NCBI GenBank assembly: GCA_052034585.1
Contig: JBPOIJ010000038.1
Coordinates: forward strand, 62,001 to 126,000
Source of the DNA: Xiheimicrobium sp052034585
GTDB lineage: Bacteria > Myxococcota > Myxococcia > Myxococcales > Myxococcaceae
Direction of reading: 5' to 3'
Length of the DNA stretch: 64,000 nucleotides
Positions within the stretch are counted from its first letter, which is position 1. Each line of letters opens with the position of its first letter. The notes below the pieces were generated by a model. The model did not search any database, was not told the origin of the DNA, and worked only from the letters and a program-made list of their open reading frames with translations. The position numbers and the translations under genes were made by a program. Below are positions 1 to 8,119 of this stretch, in pieces.

Positions 1-2
1 TC

Positions 3-884
3 TTCGAGGCGGTACCGTCGGTGTGGCATCACGAGCTCAGGGCGGCGCTCGCCTGCGGAGTTCGGGTGATCGGCGCCTCGAGCATGGGGGCGCTGAGAGC
101 GGCGGAGCTCCACCACGAGGGCCTGCTGCCAGTCGGGCGAATCGCGGGTGACTACCTCACCGGCGAGCGGGTGGACGACGCCGATGTGGCGCTCCTCCAT
201 GGCCCGGCCGACACGGGCTACCGCCCCCTCACCGTTCCGCTCGTCAACGTCGCCCCGACCTTGGCGCTCGCCCGGCGTCGCGGCCTCGTCACGCCCTCGG
301 AGGTCCGCAAGCTCACGACCCTGGCGAACGAGACCTTCTACAAGCGACGGTCCTGGCGTCAGCTCGCGCAGGCGATCAGCCCCGGGAATGCTCGGCGCCA
401 TCGGTCGTTGCTGGAGTGGTTCAAGCGGAACGTCGTCGACCAAAAGGCGCTCGACGCTGCGGAGGCGCTCCGGGTCGCGTCGAAGGTGGCGCAGCGTGCT
501 CGTCCCGCGGCGCGCGTCGTTTCGTTCAGCTCGTTCGTTCGGCGGCGGCGGCTGATGGACGTGCACGACGGGGTGCTCCAGACGCTCGAGCGACTGCCGG
601 ACGCCGACGCGCTCGCGAAGCAGGGGCTGCGGCGGCTGTTGCTGGCGTCATTCGCACGAATGGCTGGGCTGACCGTCTCGCCGGAGGTGGTGCATCGCGT
701 CGGCCTCGCCGAAGACGAGGCCTTGGCCGACGCGGAGGTGTTGGCGTTGGAGTCGCTCGTGCTCTCGTACCCGGAGCGGTTCGTGCCCGATGGGCCGACG
801 TGGATCGAGGGCCTGGCGTTGGAGGCGCGGGTGACCGGGCGGTGGTCGTCGCTCTCCCGCGAGCGGAGGAAGCGGCTCAGGTAG
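3..884 (+). CDS. TfuA-like protein, 5' end cut by window edge
   Basis: The reading frame is open to the left edge (first whole codon at 3), so the true start lies outside the window. The GTG at 21 is probably internal, because the family block begins before it with FEAVPSVWHHEL. The visible 293 residues carry the TfuA core: GASSMGALRAAEL near residue 27, then a DYLTGERVDDADVALLHGP block. The rest is an alpha-helical, Arg-rich C-terminal part. TfuA proteins are known to act with YcaO cyclodehydratases, for example in backbone thioamidation and in trifolitoxin maturation. A YcaO partner would be expected just left of this window, which is an inference. The family call is fairly sure; the substrate is unknown. 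Confidence 0.8.
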   Translation, partial: FEAVPSVWHHELRAALACGVRVIGASSMGALRAAELHHEGLLPVGRIAGDYLTGERVDDADVALLHGPADTGYRPLTVPLVNVAPTLALARRRGLVTPSEVRKLTTLANETFYKRRSWRQLAQAISPGNARRHRSLLEWFKRNVVDQKALDAAEALRVASKVAQRARPAARVVSFSSFVRRRRLMDVHDGVLQTLERLPDADALAKQGLRRLLLASFARMAGLTVSPEVVHRVGLAEDEALADAEVLALESLVLSYPERFVPDGPTWIEGLALEARVTGRWSSLSRERRKRLR

Positions 885-897
885 ACTCGAGGCCTCG

Positions 898-1827
898 ATG
901 CGGATCGTCAGCTACAACGTTCGCTACTTCGGGCACGCGCTCAAGGGCCTGGCCAGCACGGCCACCTCGAAGCAGGGCATCGCCGAGGCGATCGCCGGCC
1001 TGACGCCGCTCGCCGACGTGGTGGCGCTCCAGGAGGTCGAGACCAAGTCGATTCGTTCGAGCGCAGCGCATCGCGGAGGCCACCCTGACGAGACCCAGCT
1101 CGAGGCGTTCCTGCGACATCTCGAGACCGCCCTCCAGCGCAGGGGCGTGCCGATGCCCTACCGCGCGTTCTACTTCCCAGCCCACGTCTACGGCGTCGGT
1201 CCCCTCAAGGTGTACACGACGGGCCTCGCGATTCTGGTGAACCAGCAGACGATGAACGTGCTCAAGGGCAACTCCGATCAGCCCTTCGACATCACCCACC
1301 GCACCGAGCGCACCGTGCAGCGGATCAAGCAGACCCGCATCGCGGCGCACCTCCACCTCGAGGACACCAAGGGTCACCCGTTTCACCTCTTCAACACCCA
1401 CCTCTCGCTGCCGACGCCCTGGGCCAAGGAGTTCTGGAGCCAGAAGGTGAAGATGGGGCACGGGAAGAACCAGCAGGCCGAGGCGAAGGCGGTGAGCGAG
1501 TACGCCCGCCACGTCGCGCACCAGGAGCCCTACCTCATCGTCGGTGACTTCAACTCGGCTCCGTCGACGCCGGTGTACCGACTGCTCACCGAGGACGCGA
1601 AGCTCCGCGGCGCGCAGGAGCTGCTCAAGCTGATCGACCCGAGCCGCCCCGATTCCTTCTCGACCGCCGGGTTCATGCGCCTGCGCATGCACCTCGATCA
1701 CGTCTTCGGGACCGGCTTCGAGTTCGCCGACATGCGCGACACCCACGCGTTCGGCGAGGTGAAGAGCCCGTTTCACGGCCTGTCCGATCACGTGCCGCTG
1801 ATCACCACCTGCGAACCGACGCGCTGA
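898..1827 (+). CDS. Endonuclease/exonuclease/phosphatase-fold hydrolase
   Basis: This 309-residue protein has the metal-dependent EEP (DNase I / sphingomyelinase-like) motifs in order: SYNVRYFG at about 5-12, LQEVE at about 44-48 (metal-binding Glu), FNTHLSLP in the middle, GDFNSAPS at about 220, and LDHVFG then SDHVPL near the C-terminus (catalytic His). The family cleaves phosphodiester or phosphomonoester bonds; the substrate cannot be told from sequence. There is no signal peptide, so it is probably cytoplasmic. The ATG lies 13 bases after the tfuA stop and has no Shine-Dalgarno. TAGACT at 882-887 could serve as a -10 box giving a very short leader. The gene converges on the metallophosphatase. 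Confidence 0.88.
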   Translation: MRIVSYNVRYFGHALKGLASTATSKQGIAEAIAGLTPLADVVALQEVETKSIRSSAAHRGGHPDETQLEAFLRHLETALQRRGVPMPYRAFYFPAHVYGVGPLKVYTTGLAILVNQQTMNVLKGNSDQPFDITHRTERTVQRIKQTRIAAHLHLEDTKGHPFHLFNTHLSLPTPWAKEFWSQKVKMGHGKNQQAEAKAVSEYARHVAHQEPYLIVGDFNSAPSTPVYRLLTEDAKLRGAQELLKLIDPSRPDSFSTAGFMRLRMHLDHVFGTGFEFADMRDTHAFGEVKSPFHGLSDHVPLITTCEPTR

Positions 1828-1835
1828 GCTCAGCG
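1822..1835. terminator. Perfect 14-bp palindrome holding both convergent stop codons
   Basis: CGCTGAGCTCAGCG is fully palindromic. It contains the TGA of the plus-strand gene (1825-1827) and the TGA of the minus-strand gene (1830-1832). There is no U-tract and no unpaired loop, so it would be a weak intrinsic terminator at best. It may act in both directions, or it may simply reflect stop-codon overlap in a GC-rich genome. Confidence 0.3.
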
Positions 1836-2855
1836 GGCGAAGGCCGCTCGGCGATCGAGATCGAAGAGTTGATAGGCGTCGGCGGCGGCGTGGGCCATGC
1901 CTCCGTCGAGGAAGTAGAGGCGGGCCTCGCTGGCACAGCCTGCCTGGTAGCTCGTCGAGTCGGCGCTGACGACCAGGGAACGAAGCGGGCCGTCGCCGGT
2001 CGGCGTGGCGGTGCTCCAGTGAGGCATCAGCTCCCGGCACTTGTCGTCGCGAATGTGGCCGATCGCTTGAGGGAACGCGGAGGGGAGGGTGCGCGGGTCG
2101 AAGCGGCGCCGCGGGGGGCCGACGAGGCGTGCGGCCGGTTGCGTCGAGGGATCGCAGGGGCGGTGATAGAGGGCGCCACGGCCTTCGCCCGTCGCGGCCG
2201 AGCCCACCTGATGGAGCGGCGAGAGATCGATCGCGCCACCTGCCCATCGTTCGACTCGCTCCGAGAGGAACCGGTTGAGGCCGTCGGCGACGGTGCGCGC
2301 GTCGGTCGCGGCGATGCCGATCGCGTCGAGATCGTCGAGCGTCACGCCGGCGTGGACCAGGAGGAGCCCTCGGTGTTCCGCCGCCAGCCGGAAGCGCCCG
2401 TTCCGCAGCAGCTCGCTCACCAGGTCGCGTTGGGCCGTGACGAAGCAGGAGTAGTCGCGCGCGAGGCACTCCGCATCGGGCACGTGCGGGTAGCGCGAGA
2501 GGAAGTCGGCGGCGTCGGCGTCGGTGTCGTAGAGGGCCCGCGCTTCGCGGTGGGCCGTCGCGAACGAGTCGTCGGTGAAGGGGGCGAGCTCGCAGACGCG
2601 GGCGAGATCGTGATTACCGAGCAGCAACGTCACCTGCTCGGGTGGGTGTGCGGCGAGCCACTCGAGCAGCGCCAGGCCCTCCGCCGCCGCCCGCTCCCGT
2701 TCCGGTGCTCGCCCGTAGTCGAAGTGATCGCCCATCGACACGAGGTGCACGTCGTCGGCGAGCCGTCGGTCGCCGCCCAACAGGCCATGTCGCTCGAGAA
2801 TGGAGAGGAACCGCTCGAAGGGCGCCTGAGGGTCTCCGATGGCGACTGACCGCAT
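1830..2855 (-). CDS. Calcineurin-like metallophosphatase
   Basis: A 341-residue protein with the binuclear-metal phosphoesterase motifs: GDPQAPF at 7-13, GDHFDYG at about 42-48, LLGNHDLA at about 78-85 and LLVHAGV near 170. These match the GDxH, GDxxDRG, GNHE and GHxH-type blocks, with Asp-Tyr-Gly in place of Asp-Arg-Gly. The start is the ATG at 2855; the frame stays open upstream, but that extension is Arg/Glu-rich shadow of the permease gene. The C-terminal part mentions no further known domain. It converges on the EEP-fold gene and diverges from the permease. It may act on nucleotides or phosphoproteins; the substrate is unknown. Confidence 0.82.
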   Translation of the reverse strand: MRSVAIGDPQAPFERFLSILERHGLLGGDRRLADDVHLVSMGDHFDYGRAPERERAAAEGLALLEWLAAHPPEQVTLLLGNHDLARVCELAPFTDDSFATAHREARALYDTDADAADFLSRYPHVPDAECLARDYSCFVTAQRDLVSELLRNGRFRLAAEHRGLLLVHAGVTLDDLDAIGIAATDARTVADGLNRFLSERVERWAGGAIDLSPLHQVGSAATGEGRGALYHRPCDPSTQPAARLVGPPRRRFDPRTLPSAFPQAIGHIRDDKCRELMPHWSTATPTGDGPLRSLVVSADSTSYQAGCASEARLYFLDGGMAHAAADAYQLFDLDRRAAFAR

Positions 2856-2888
2856 GGCGGCATTGTGCCCCAAGGTGCTTGGCCATGG

Positions 2889-2894
2889 TACGCA
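2889..2894 (+). promoter_or_regulatory. Candidate -10 box, leaderless start of the TSUP gene
   Basis: TACGCA lies exactly six bases before the GTG at 2901, with no Shine-Dalgarno. A -10 box here would place transcription initiation at the start codon. The final base departs from TAnnnT. This spacing supports choosing 2901 as the start rather than the GTG at 2865. Confidence 0.35.
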
Positions 2895-2900
2895 GGTGCG

Positions 2901-3653
2901 GTGAGCGTCGAGCTGCGATGGGGCCTGCTGATCGTCTCGGCCTTCTTCGCCGGCGGCATCAACGCGATCGCCGGAGGTGGCACGCTCTTCACCTTTCCGG
3001 CGCTGATCTTCACCGGCACCCACCCGCTCGCGGCCAACGCGACGAGCACGGTGGCGCTCTGGCCAGGCTCGGTGGCGAGCGCCTGGGGCTATCGAACGAC
3101 TTGGAAGAGCGGGCCGCAGATCGTCCCGCTCGTGGTGGTGAGCCTCGTCGGTGGCCTGGGTGGGGCGCTGCTCGCCTTGGCGACGCCGCCCGACGCGTTC
3201 GAGCGCATCGTGCCGTTCTTGATCGCGTTCGCCGCGATCCTCTTCACCCTCGGCGACCGGCTTCGCGCCTCGATCGAACGAATGGGAACGCCCCCGAACT
3301 GGGTCATCATCGCCGGGCAGTTCCCGATCGCGATCTACGGCGGCTACCTCGGAGGCGGCATCGGCCTCTTGATGCTCGCGGCGCTCTCGCTCCTCGGTGG
3401 GCGCGATCTCCACCAGCTCAATGGGCTCAAGTCGGTGCTCGGGCTGGCGATCAACCTCACCGCGACGCTGACGTTCGTCGCGTCTGGCTTGGTCGAGTGG
3501 AAGCCCGCGCTGGCGATGGCGCTCGCCTCGTCGATCGGCGGCTACCTCACCGCGCGCTTTGCCCTCCGCTTCGACGTTCGGGTGGTGAAGCGGGTGGTGA
3601 TCGCCGTCGGCTGGGCGATGACGCTGGCGCTCTTCGTGAAGACCTTCGCCTGA
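2901..3653 (+). CDS. TSUP (TauE/SafE) family membrane permease
   Basis: A 250-residue polytopic inner-membrane protein. It opens with a hydrophobic helix followed by the family signature GGINAIAGGGTLFTFPAL, and has a second related repeat GGYLGGGIGLLMLAALSLLG in the C-terminal half, typical of TSUP anion exporters. About seven or eight hydrophobic segments are visible. Family members export sulfite, sulfoacetate or other organosulfur anions; the substrate here is unknown. I chose GTG 2901 because hydrophobicity begins right after it. GTG 2865 would add 12 residues that do not resemble the family. It is divergent from the metallophosphatase. Confidence 0.87.
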   Translation: MSVELRWGLLIVSAFFAGGINAIAGGGTLFTFPALIFTGTHPLAANATSTVALWPGSVASAWGYRTTWKSGPQIVPLVVVSLVGGLGGALLALATPPDAFERIVPFLIAFAAILFTLGDRLRASIERMGTPPNWVIIAGQFPIAIYGGYLGGGIGLLMLAALSLLGGRDLHQLNGLKSVLGLAINLTATLTFVASGLVEWKPALAMALASSIGGYLTARFALRFDVRVVKRVVIAVGWAMTLALFVKTFA

Positions 3654-3657
3654 AGCG

Positions 3658-4518
3658 TCAGTTCGCGCCAGAGAGGTGCACGACGCTCTTCGGCGTCATC
3701 GAGCACAGCTTGGCCGGGCACGCGGTTCCCGTGGTGCCCGCGAAGATTCGAATCACCGGCGAGGGACCGGCCGCCGCACCAGGGGTGGAGACGACCGAGA
3801 TCGCCCAGGTGCAGCCGTCGTCGGCCTTGAAGCCCTCTTCGCTCGCGCCACAGATCACCTTCGACGTGGACGACGTCACGCAGCGCAGGTCGCGTTGCCC
3901 CCCCAGCACCGCGAAGCGCCCGTCGATCGAGTAGGTGCCTCCGCCCGCGTAGCGTCGAAAGACCGAGTCGGGGCACTCGCCCTCGGTGGTCCAGGCGTCG
4001 AGCTGCCACTTCTGCTCGGCCTTCCCCATGGCAGCCCCACAGAGGAACGTCTTCGAGTTGGCGGTGGCGGGGTCGGTGCAATCCTCCATGGTGGTGCTGA
4101 AGCGCCCCTCGACCTTGTGGTTCTCGGTCGAGGTGCCCGCGAGGGTGCCTTCGAAGCGAAACGGGTACGAGGCGTTCGCTTGCCAGCTCACCTTGTCGAT
4201 CGACACGTCGAGGACGAGGGCCTTCGAGGCCGGAACGCCGTCGCCGCCGAGGTGGAGGTTACCGGTCGTGCCGTAGCGCCCGGGCTGGAGTGGGGTGAGC
4301 TTGAGCGAGAGGCCGAGCGGGTTCTTCGCGTTCCACTCGGCGATCGGAGGGAAGGCCGCGGTCGCGCGCTGTTGCCCGTCGTAGAAGAAGCCGCCCTCGC
4401 TCGAGAGGGTCGTCTTCACGGTGCTGCCATCGAGCATCACCACGGCGAGCTCGAGGGTCTTCGCAGGGCCGCCCCCGCAGCCCGCTGCGAGCAGCACGAC
4501 GAAGGTCGACGTTCTCAT
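3658..4518 (-). CDS. Hypothetical lipoprotein
   Basis: A 286-residue protein starting with a short signal peptide and lipobox (VVLLAAGC, Cys at about 14). No family is recognised. The mature part is beta-rich with several cysteines, and its last residues include a CPAKLCSM segment. The ATG at 4518 overlaps the stop of the preceding 164-residue gene (ATGA at 4515-4518), so the two are translationally coupled. It is the distal member of the long minus-strand run that starts at gspC. A role as a secretion accessory or passenger is possible but not shown. Confidence 0.72.
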   Translation of the reverse strand: MRTSTFVVLLAAGCGGGPAKTLELAVVMLDGSTVKTTLSSEGGFFYDGQQRATAAFPPIAEWNAKNPLGLSLKLTPLQPGRYGTTGNLHLGGDGVPASKALVLDVSIDKVSWQANASYPFRFEGTLAGTSTENHKVEGRFSTTMEDCTDPATANSKTFLCGAAMGKAEQKWQLDAWTTEGECPDSVFRRYAGGGTYSIDGRFAVLGGQRDLRCVTSSTSKVICGASEEGFKADDGCTWAISVVSTPGAAAGPSPVIRIFAGTTGTACPAKLCSMTPKSVVHLSGAN

Positions 4519-5009
4519 CGATACCCCGGGAATGGCGTCTGCGACCACGCGTACAGCTTGAAGAAGGTGAGGCTGTTGAGCACGTGGTTGAGCACGTGCG
4601 GGCGGGTGATCTGCGAGACGGGGTGGCGGGCGATCGCGTTGTCGTAGCGATGGGCGAAGGCGTGGAGCTTGTTGTTGAAGCGCATCCAGAACATCACCCC
4701 GGGGCTCGCGGAGGCCTCGTCGCCGCTGAGCTCGTAGAAGGGAGTCATCACGTAGATGCCCGCGACCGCCGGCGCGGCTGGATCTTTCCGGGGCCGTTCG
4801 GTGAGCACGAGCGAGGGGCCGGCTCGACGTCGGAGCGCGCCCTCGAGGTTGGCGAGGAGCTCTTCCGAGACGGCGTTCTTCGCGGGCCGCGTCACCACCA
4901 CTTCGATGTCGAAGTCACGCCCGAGCGCGGGCGACTCACTCAGCTCCTGGAGCGCAGGCAGCAGCACCGAGTCTTCGAACACGCGCACCTTGTCGTCGGC
5001 GATGGGCAT
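4515..5009 (-). CDS. Hypothetical protein, distal gsp operon
   Basis: A 164-residue soluble protein with no signal peptide and no recognised domain. It has an N-terminal helix (DDKVRVFEDSVLLPALQEL), a central beta segment and an aromatic-rich C-terminus. It starts 36 bases after the gspN stop and is coupled by a four-base overlap to the lipoprotein gene that follows. Its position suggests transcription with the secretion genes. Function unknown. Confidence 0.68.
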   Translation of the reverse strand: MPIADDKVRVFEDSVLLPALQELSESPALGRDFDIEVVVTRPAKNAVSEELLANLEGALRRRAGPSLVLTERPRKDPAAPAVAGIYVMTPFYELSGDEASASPGVMFWMRFNNKLHAFAHRYDNAIARHPVSQITRPHVLNHVLNSLTFFKLYAWSQTPFPGYR

Positions 5010-5045
5010 GGCGCGAGCCTACTCCGGCTGTCGGTGCGTCGGCGC

Positions 5046-5972
5046 TCAGCGGAAGTTCGGGCGCCCGAGGTAGCCGCTCAGCTTGCCCATGCGCCAGGAG
5101 GGATCTTTCGGGTCGGCGCCGACCATCGAGAGCGCACTGCCGATGAGGCCCAGGCGCTTCTGAAACTCGGGGTCGGGCTTGAACCGCACCTCGATGTTCG
5201 GCTCGGCGTACTCCATGCGCTTGGCGAGCTTGAGGCTCCCGGTCGCCTGCAGCTCGAGATCGTTCGACTTCGCCTCGAACTTCTCGATCGTCCCCTGGCC
5301 CTTCTCGAACTTGAGCTTCCCGGTCACCTCTCCGAAGACGATCTTCGGCAGGTCGAGCGGGGTGGGCTCCGGCCCGAACTGGGGGATCACCATCGTCATC
5401 GAGCCGCCGTTGATCGCGAGCTGGTGGCCTTCGAGTGAGATGGTGCCGCTGGCCTGGCTCAAGTCCGGTTCCGCTGGACCGCCGCCGACGGCGACGCGAG
5501 GCAAGGTGAGATCGGCGTGCGCCTCGAGGTCACCCGCGAAGTCGATGCCAGAGAACTCCTTCAAGTCGGTGCTCGCGAGGTTGAGATCCTCCGCGTCGAG
5601 CCGAACGCGCACGTTCGACAGCCCCGACACCCGCAAGGTGACCGAACCACCGAAGAGCTTGGCGCTCACCGACGCTCCAGGAGGAAGCAAGGAGGGCCCG
5701 GCGCTGACGGAGGCGATGCGCAACGGCGAGGGTGGTGGGTCGGTGTCGGCCTTCTTGCTCACCTCGACGCCCGACGCGCGCACGCTGAAGAAGCCCGGCC
5801 CCATCGGGCCGATCTTCACGAAGAAGCCGGCGCGATCGGCCTCGAGGCGGATTCGATCCTTCAGGGCCTCGTAGGGGAAGGTGATGAAGAACGCGACGAC
5901 GACGGCGAAGAGGAAGAAGAAGCTGTACCCGAAGACGCGGCGAACGATCTTGAGCTTCGAAGAAGAGGCCAT
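5046..5972 (-). CDS. gspN: Type II secretion system protein GspN
   Basis: A 308-residue bitopic protein: a short basic cytoplasmic tail, one transmembrane helix at about 14-34 (YSFFFLFAVVVAFFITFPYE), then a beta-rich periplasmic domain. The FPYEALKDRI segment after the helix is characteristic of GspN. Delta-proteobacterial GspN is longer than the enterobacterial form, and its periplasmic domain is AsmA-like, with short sequence blocks such as LDLPKIVFGEVTGKLKF. It is the last recognisable gsp gene, nine bases after gspM. It is probably an accessory inner-membrane component. Confidence 0.88.
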   Translation of the reverse strand: MASSSKLKIVRRVFGYSFFFLFAVVVAFFITFPYEALKDRIRLEADRAGFFVKIGPMGPGFFSVRASGVEVSKKADTDPPPSPLRIASVSAGPSLLPPGASVSAKLFGGSVTLRVSGLSNVRVRLDAEDLNLASTDLKEFSGIDFAGDLEAHADLTLPRVAVGGGPAEPDLSQASGTISLEGHQLAINGGSMTMVIPQFGPEPTPLDLPKIVFGEVTGKLKFEKGQGTIEKFEAKSNDLELQATGSLKLAKRMEYAEPNIEVRFKPDPEFQKRLGLIGSALSMVGADPKDPSWRMGKLSGYLGRPNFR

Positions 5973-5981
5973 GGCGGTCGG

Positions 5982-6530
5982 TCAGTTCTTCAGGTGGTAG
6001 GTGGCGATCTGGAGCCACGCCGTGATGCTCTCGTTCGACACCCGCGGCTCGAGGCGCATGTACTTCACCTTCACCACGCCGGGAGCGCTCTCGACCGCCT
6101 GGAGGAACTCGAGGAGTCGGTTCAGCTTCACGTCGGTGAGGGTCACCTCGACCGAGCTCTCGACGATCTTCGTGCCATCGAGGGTGACGTCGGCCTTGGG
6201 GTTGATGGTCGGCAGCTCGACGCCCTTCTGCTTGGCGACGTCTTCGAGGAAGGACGAGAGGCGAATGTTCGAGGCCGCGAGCTGGCGCTCGGCCATCTCT
6301 CGCTGGGCCTTCGACTGGTTGTAGACCGCCGCGAGATCCTGGGCTCGGCCGAGCTTCTCGATCTTCTGCGCGGTGCGAGACCGAATCGCGTTGGCCTTGT
6401 TCGAGAAGCTGAAGGTCACCATGAAGACGACGAAGACGAGCACGGCGAGCCCGGCGAAGATCACCATGCGGCGTTCCCGCGCCGAGAGCGTGGCCAGGGT
6501 CGTCTGGAGGGTGGTGGAGAGGTCGGCCAT
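5982..6530 (-). CDS. gspM: Type II secretion system protein GspM
   Basis: A 182-residue bitopic protein with the GspM layout: a short N-terminus ending in LSARERRM, one helix at about 22-42 (MVIFAGLAVLVFVVFMVTFS), a coiled-coil stretch with many Gln/Ala/Glu (about 45-95) and a ferredoxin-like periplasmic domain. The ARERR motif before the helix is typical of GspM. It pairs with GspL in the inner-membrane assembly platform. The gap to gspL is three bases. Confidence 0.9.
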   Translation of the reverse strand: MADLSTTLQTTLATLSARERRMVIFAGLAVLVFVVFMVTFSFSNKANAIRSRTAQKIEKLGRAQDLAAVYNQSKAQREMAERQLAASNIRLSSFLEDVAKQKGVELPTINPKADVTLDGTKIVESSVEVTLTDVKLNRLLEFLQAVESAPGVVKVKYMRLEPRVSNESITAWLQIATYHLKN

Positions 6531-6533
6531 GGG

Positions 6534-8117
6534 TCACCCTTGTCCCGCGTTGGAGTCTTCGGGGCACTCGACCTTCACGTCGAGCCGGAAGGTCACCTTG
6601 GTGCCGTCCTTCGACTTCTCGACCTTGCCCTCGCTGATCTCCTTGAAGCACTTGTACGTCTTGAGCGCGGCGATCACGTCTTCCATCTGCTTCACGCTCG
6701 GGGCCTGACAGACGAGCTCGACGCGATCGAGATCGACGGTGACGCGATCGAGCGTCACTGGTGAGTCGGCTGGAATGCGCTGCGACACCTCGGCGAGGAG
6801 CGAGACGGCCGAGCGCTTGGGCACCCCCGCGGCCGGGCTCTCCTTGCCCTCGAGGAGGTTGATCGCGATGTCGAAGTTGCGCTCGCACTTGCCGATGATG
6901 CGCTGGGTGACGTCGCAGAGCAGTTGATCGACCGCCTTCTCCCGCCGCTCGAGGATCGTGTTGCGCGCGATGCCGGAGGCGACGAGGAGGATGAGGAGGA
7001 CGACGCCGAACGCGGCGATCTGCCCCAGCTTGTCCCTGGCGAAGTCGAAGTCGCTCTTGAAGGCGAACTCGCCGCGCCGGAGGTTGAAGCGCGGGGCCTT
7101 CGCGCCGGTCGCCTGCCCGCGCAGCGCGAGCGCCCATGCCTGAATCGCCTCGGGGCCAGCGCCGAGGCCCAACGCGCCCTGCGCCTCGGGAGGCAAGGTC
7201 GCGATCGTGGTGGGGAGGCCGAGATCGTGCTCGAACTGACCCGCGAGGCCGAGGAGCTTCGCGGTGCCGCCGCAGAGGAGCAACCGGGTCACGGGCCGCT
7301 TGAACTTCGCCGCGTACGACTTGAGGCTCGCGCGGAGCTCACGAATCACCGGCTGGAGCGCCCGCATGAAGGCCCCGGCCGCGCGCTCGGCGTCGGGCCC
7401 GACGACCTCAGCCCCGACGGCTCCGTGGGCTTCCTTCCACGTTTGGGCCTCGGCGAGGGGAATCTTGAACTCCGTCGACAGCGCCTTGGACAGCGCGAGC
7501 CCACCGCCCATGAAGGTGCGGGCGAAGTCGATGGGGCCGCCCGCCCGGCCGATCGCGAGGTTGGTGCGCTCGTGGCCGAGATCGATCACCGCGACCGCCT
7601 CGTCCGAGGGCGGGAGGGCCGAGAGCACGTTCTGGTACGCCATGCCCGGGTGGGTGACGATGCGAGGGTCGATCTTCGACTTCTTGAGCGTCGCGAGCAG
7701 CGCGCCGAGCTCTTCCTTGCGCACCACGCCGACGAGCACCTGCGAGCCCTTCACCTCACCCGTCTTCGTCTCGTTGGCCTGGTAGTCGTAGACCGCCTCG
7801 TCGAGATCGAAGGGCAGCTGATCGGCGACCTCTCCAGACAGCGCCGCCTCGACCTTCTTCGAGTCGTTGAAGGGGAGCGCGAGCGAGTGGGTCGCCATCG
7901 AGACCCCGGGCACCGAGATCACCACCGTGTCGGCCATCAGCGGCCCCGCGGAGGCGAGCAGCTGCTGCATGGCGAGCTCGAGCTTGGTGTGGCGCTCACC
8001 TTCGACGGGCACTGGCGCGGTGGCGTAGGTCTTCACCTGAAAGCCACGCAGGGTGGTCTCGAGCAGCACTGCCTTGAGCGAGTGACTCCCGAGGTCGAGG
8101 CCGAGGACGCGGGCCAT
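6534..8117 (-). CDS. gspL: Type II secretion system protein GspL (PilM-like)
   Basis: A 527-residue protein. Residues 1 to about 330 form an actin-like, PilM-type cytoplasmic domain (ARVLGLDLGSHSLKAVLLE at the start, a conserved AVIDLGHERTNLAI block in the middle). A single transmembrane helix follows at about 365-385 (FGVVLLILLVASGIARN), then a periplasmic ferredoxin-like domain. In the family, GspL recruits the GspE ATPase and binds GspM. The myxobacterial form is longer than the Escherichia or Vibrio form. It sits two bases after gspK. Confidence 0.9.
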   Translation of the reverse strand: MARVLGLDLGSHSLKAVLLETTLRGFQVKTYATAPVPVEGERHTKLELAMQQLLASAGPLMADTVVISVPGVSMATHSLALPFNDSKKVEAALSGEVADQLPFDLDEAVYDYQANETKTGEVKGSQVLVGVVRKEELGALLATLKKSKIDPRIVTHPGMAYQNVLSALPPSDEAVAVIDLGHERTNLAIGRAGGPIDFARTFMGGGLALSKALSTEFKIPLAEAQTWKEAHGAVGAEVVGPDAERAAGAFMRALQPVIRELRASLKSYAAKFKRPVTRLLLCGGTAKLLGLAGQFEHDLGLPTTIATLPPEAQGALGLGAGPEAIQAWALALRGQATGAKAPRFNLRRGEFAFKSDFDFARDKLGQIAAFGVVLLILLVASGIARNTILERREKAVDQLLCDVTQRIIGKCERNFDIAINLLEGKESPAAGVPKRSAVSLLAEVSQRIPADSPVTLDRVTVDLDRVELVCQAPSVKQMEDVIAALKTYKCFKEISEGKVEKSKDGTKVTFRLDVKVECPEDSNAGQG

Positions 8118-8119
8118 GG

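Noticed and set aside
2856..3413. N-terminal extension of the metallophosphatase to 3413
   Set aside because: The extension overlaps the TSUP permease on the opposite strand and is low-complexity; the ATG at 2855 starts just before the first metal motif.
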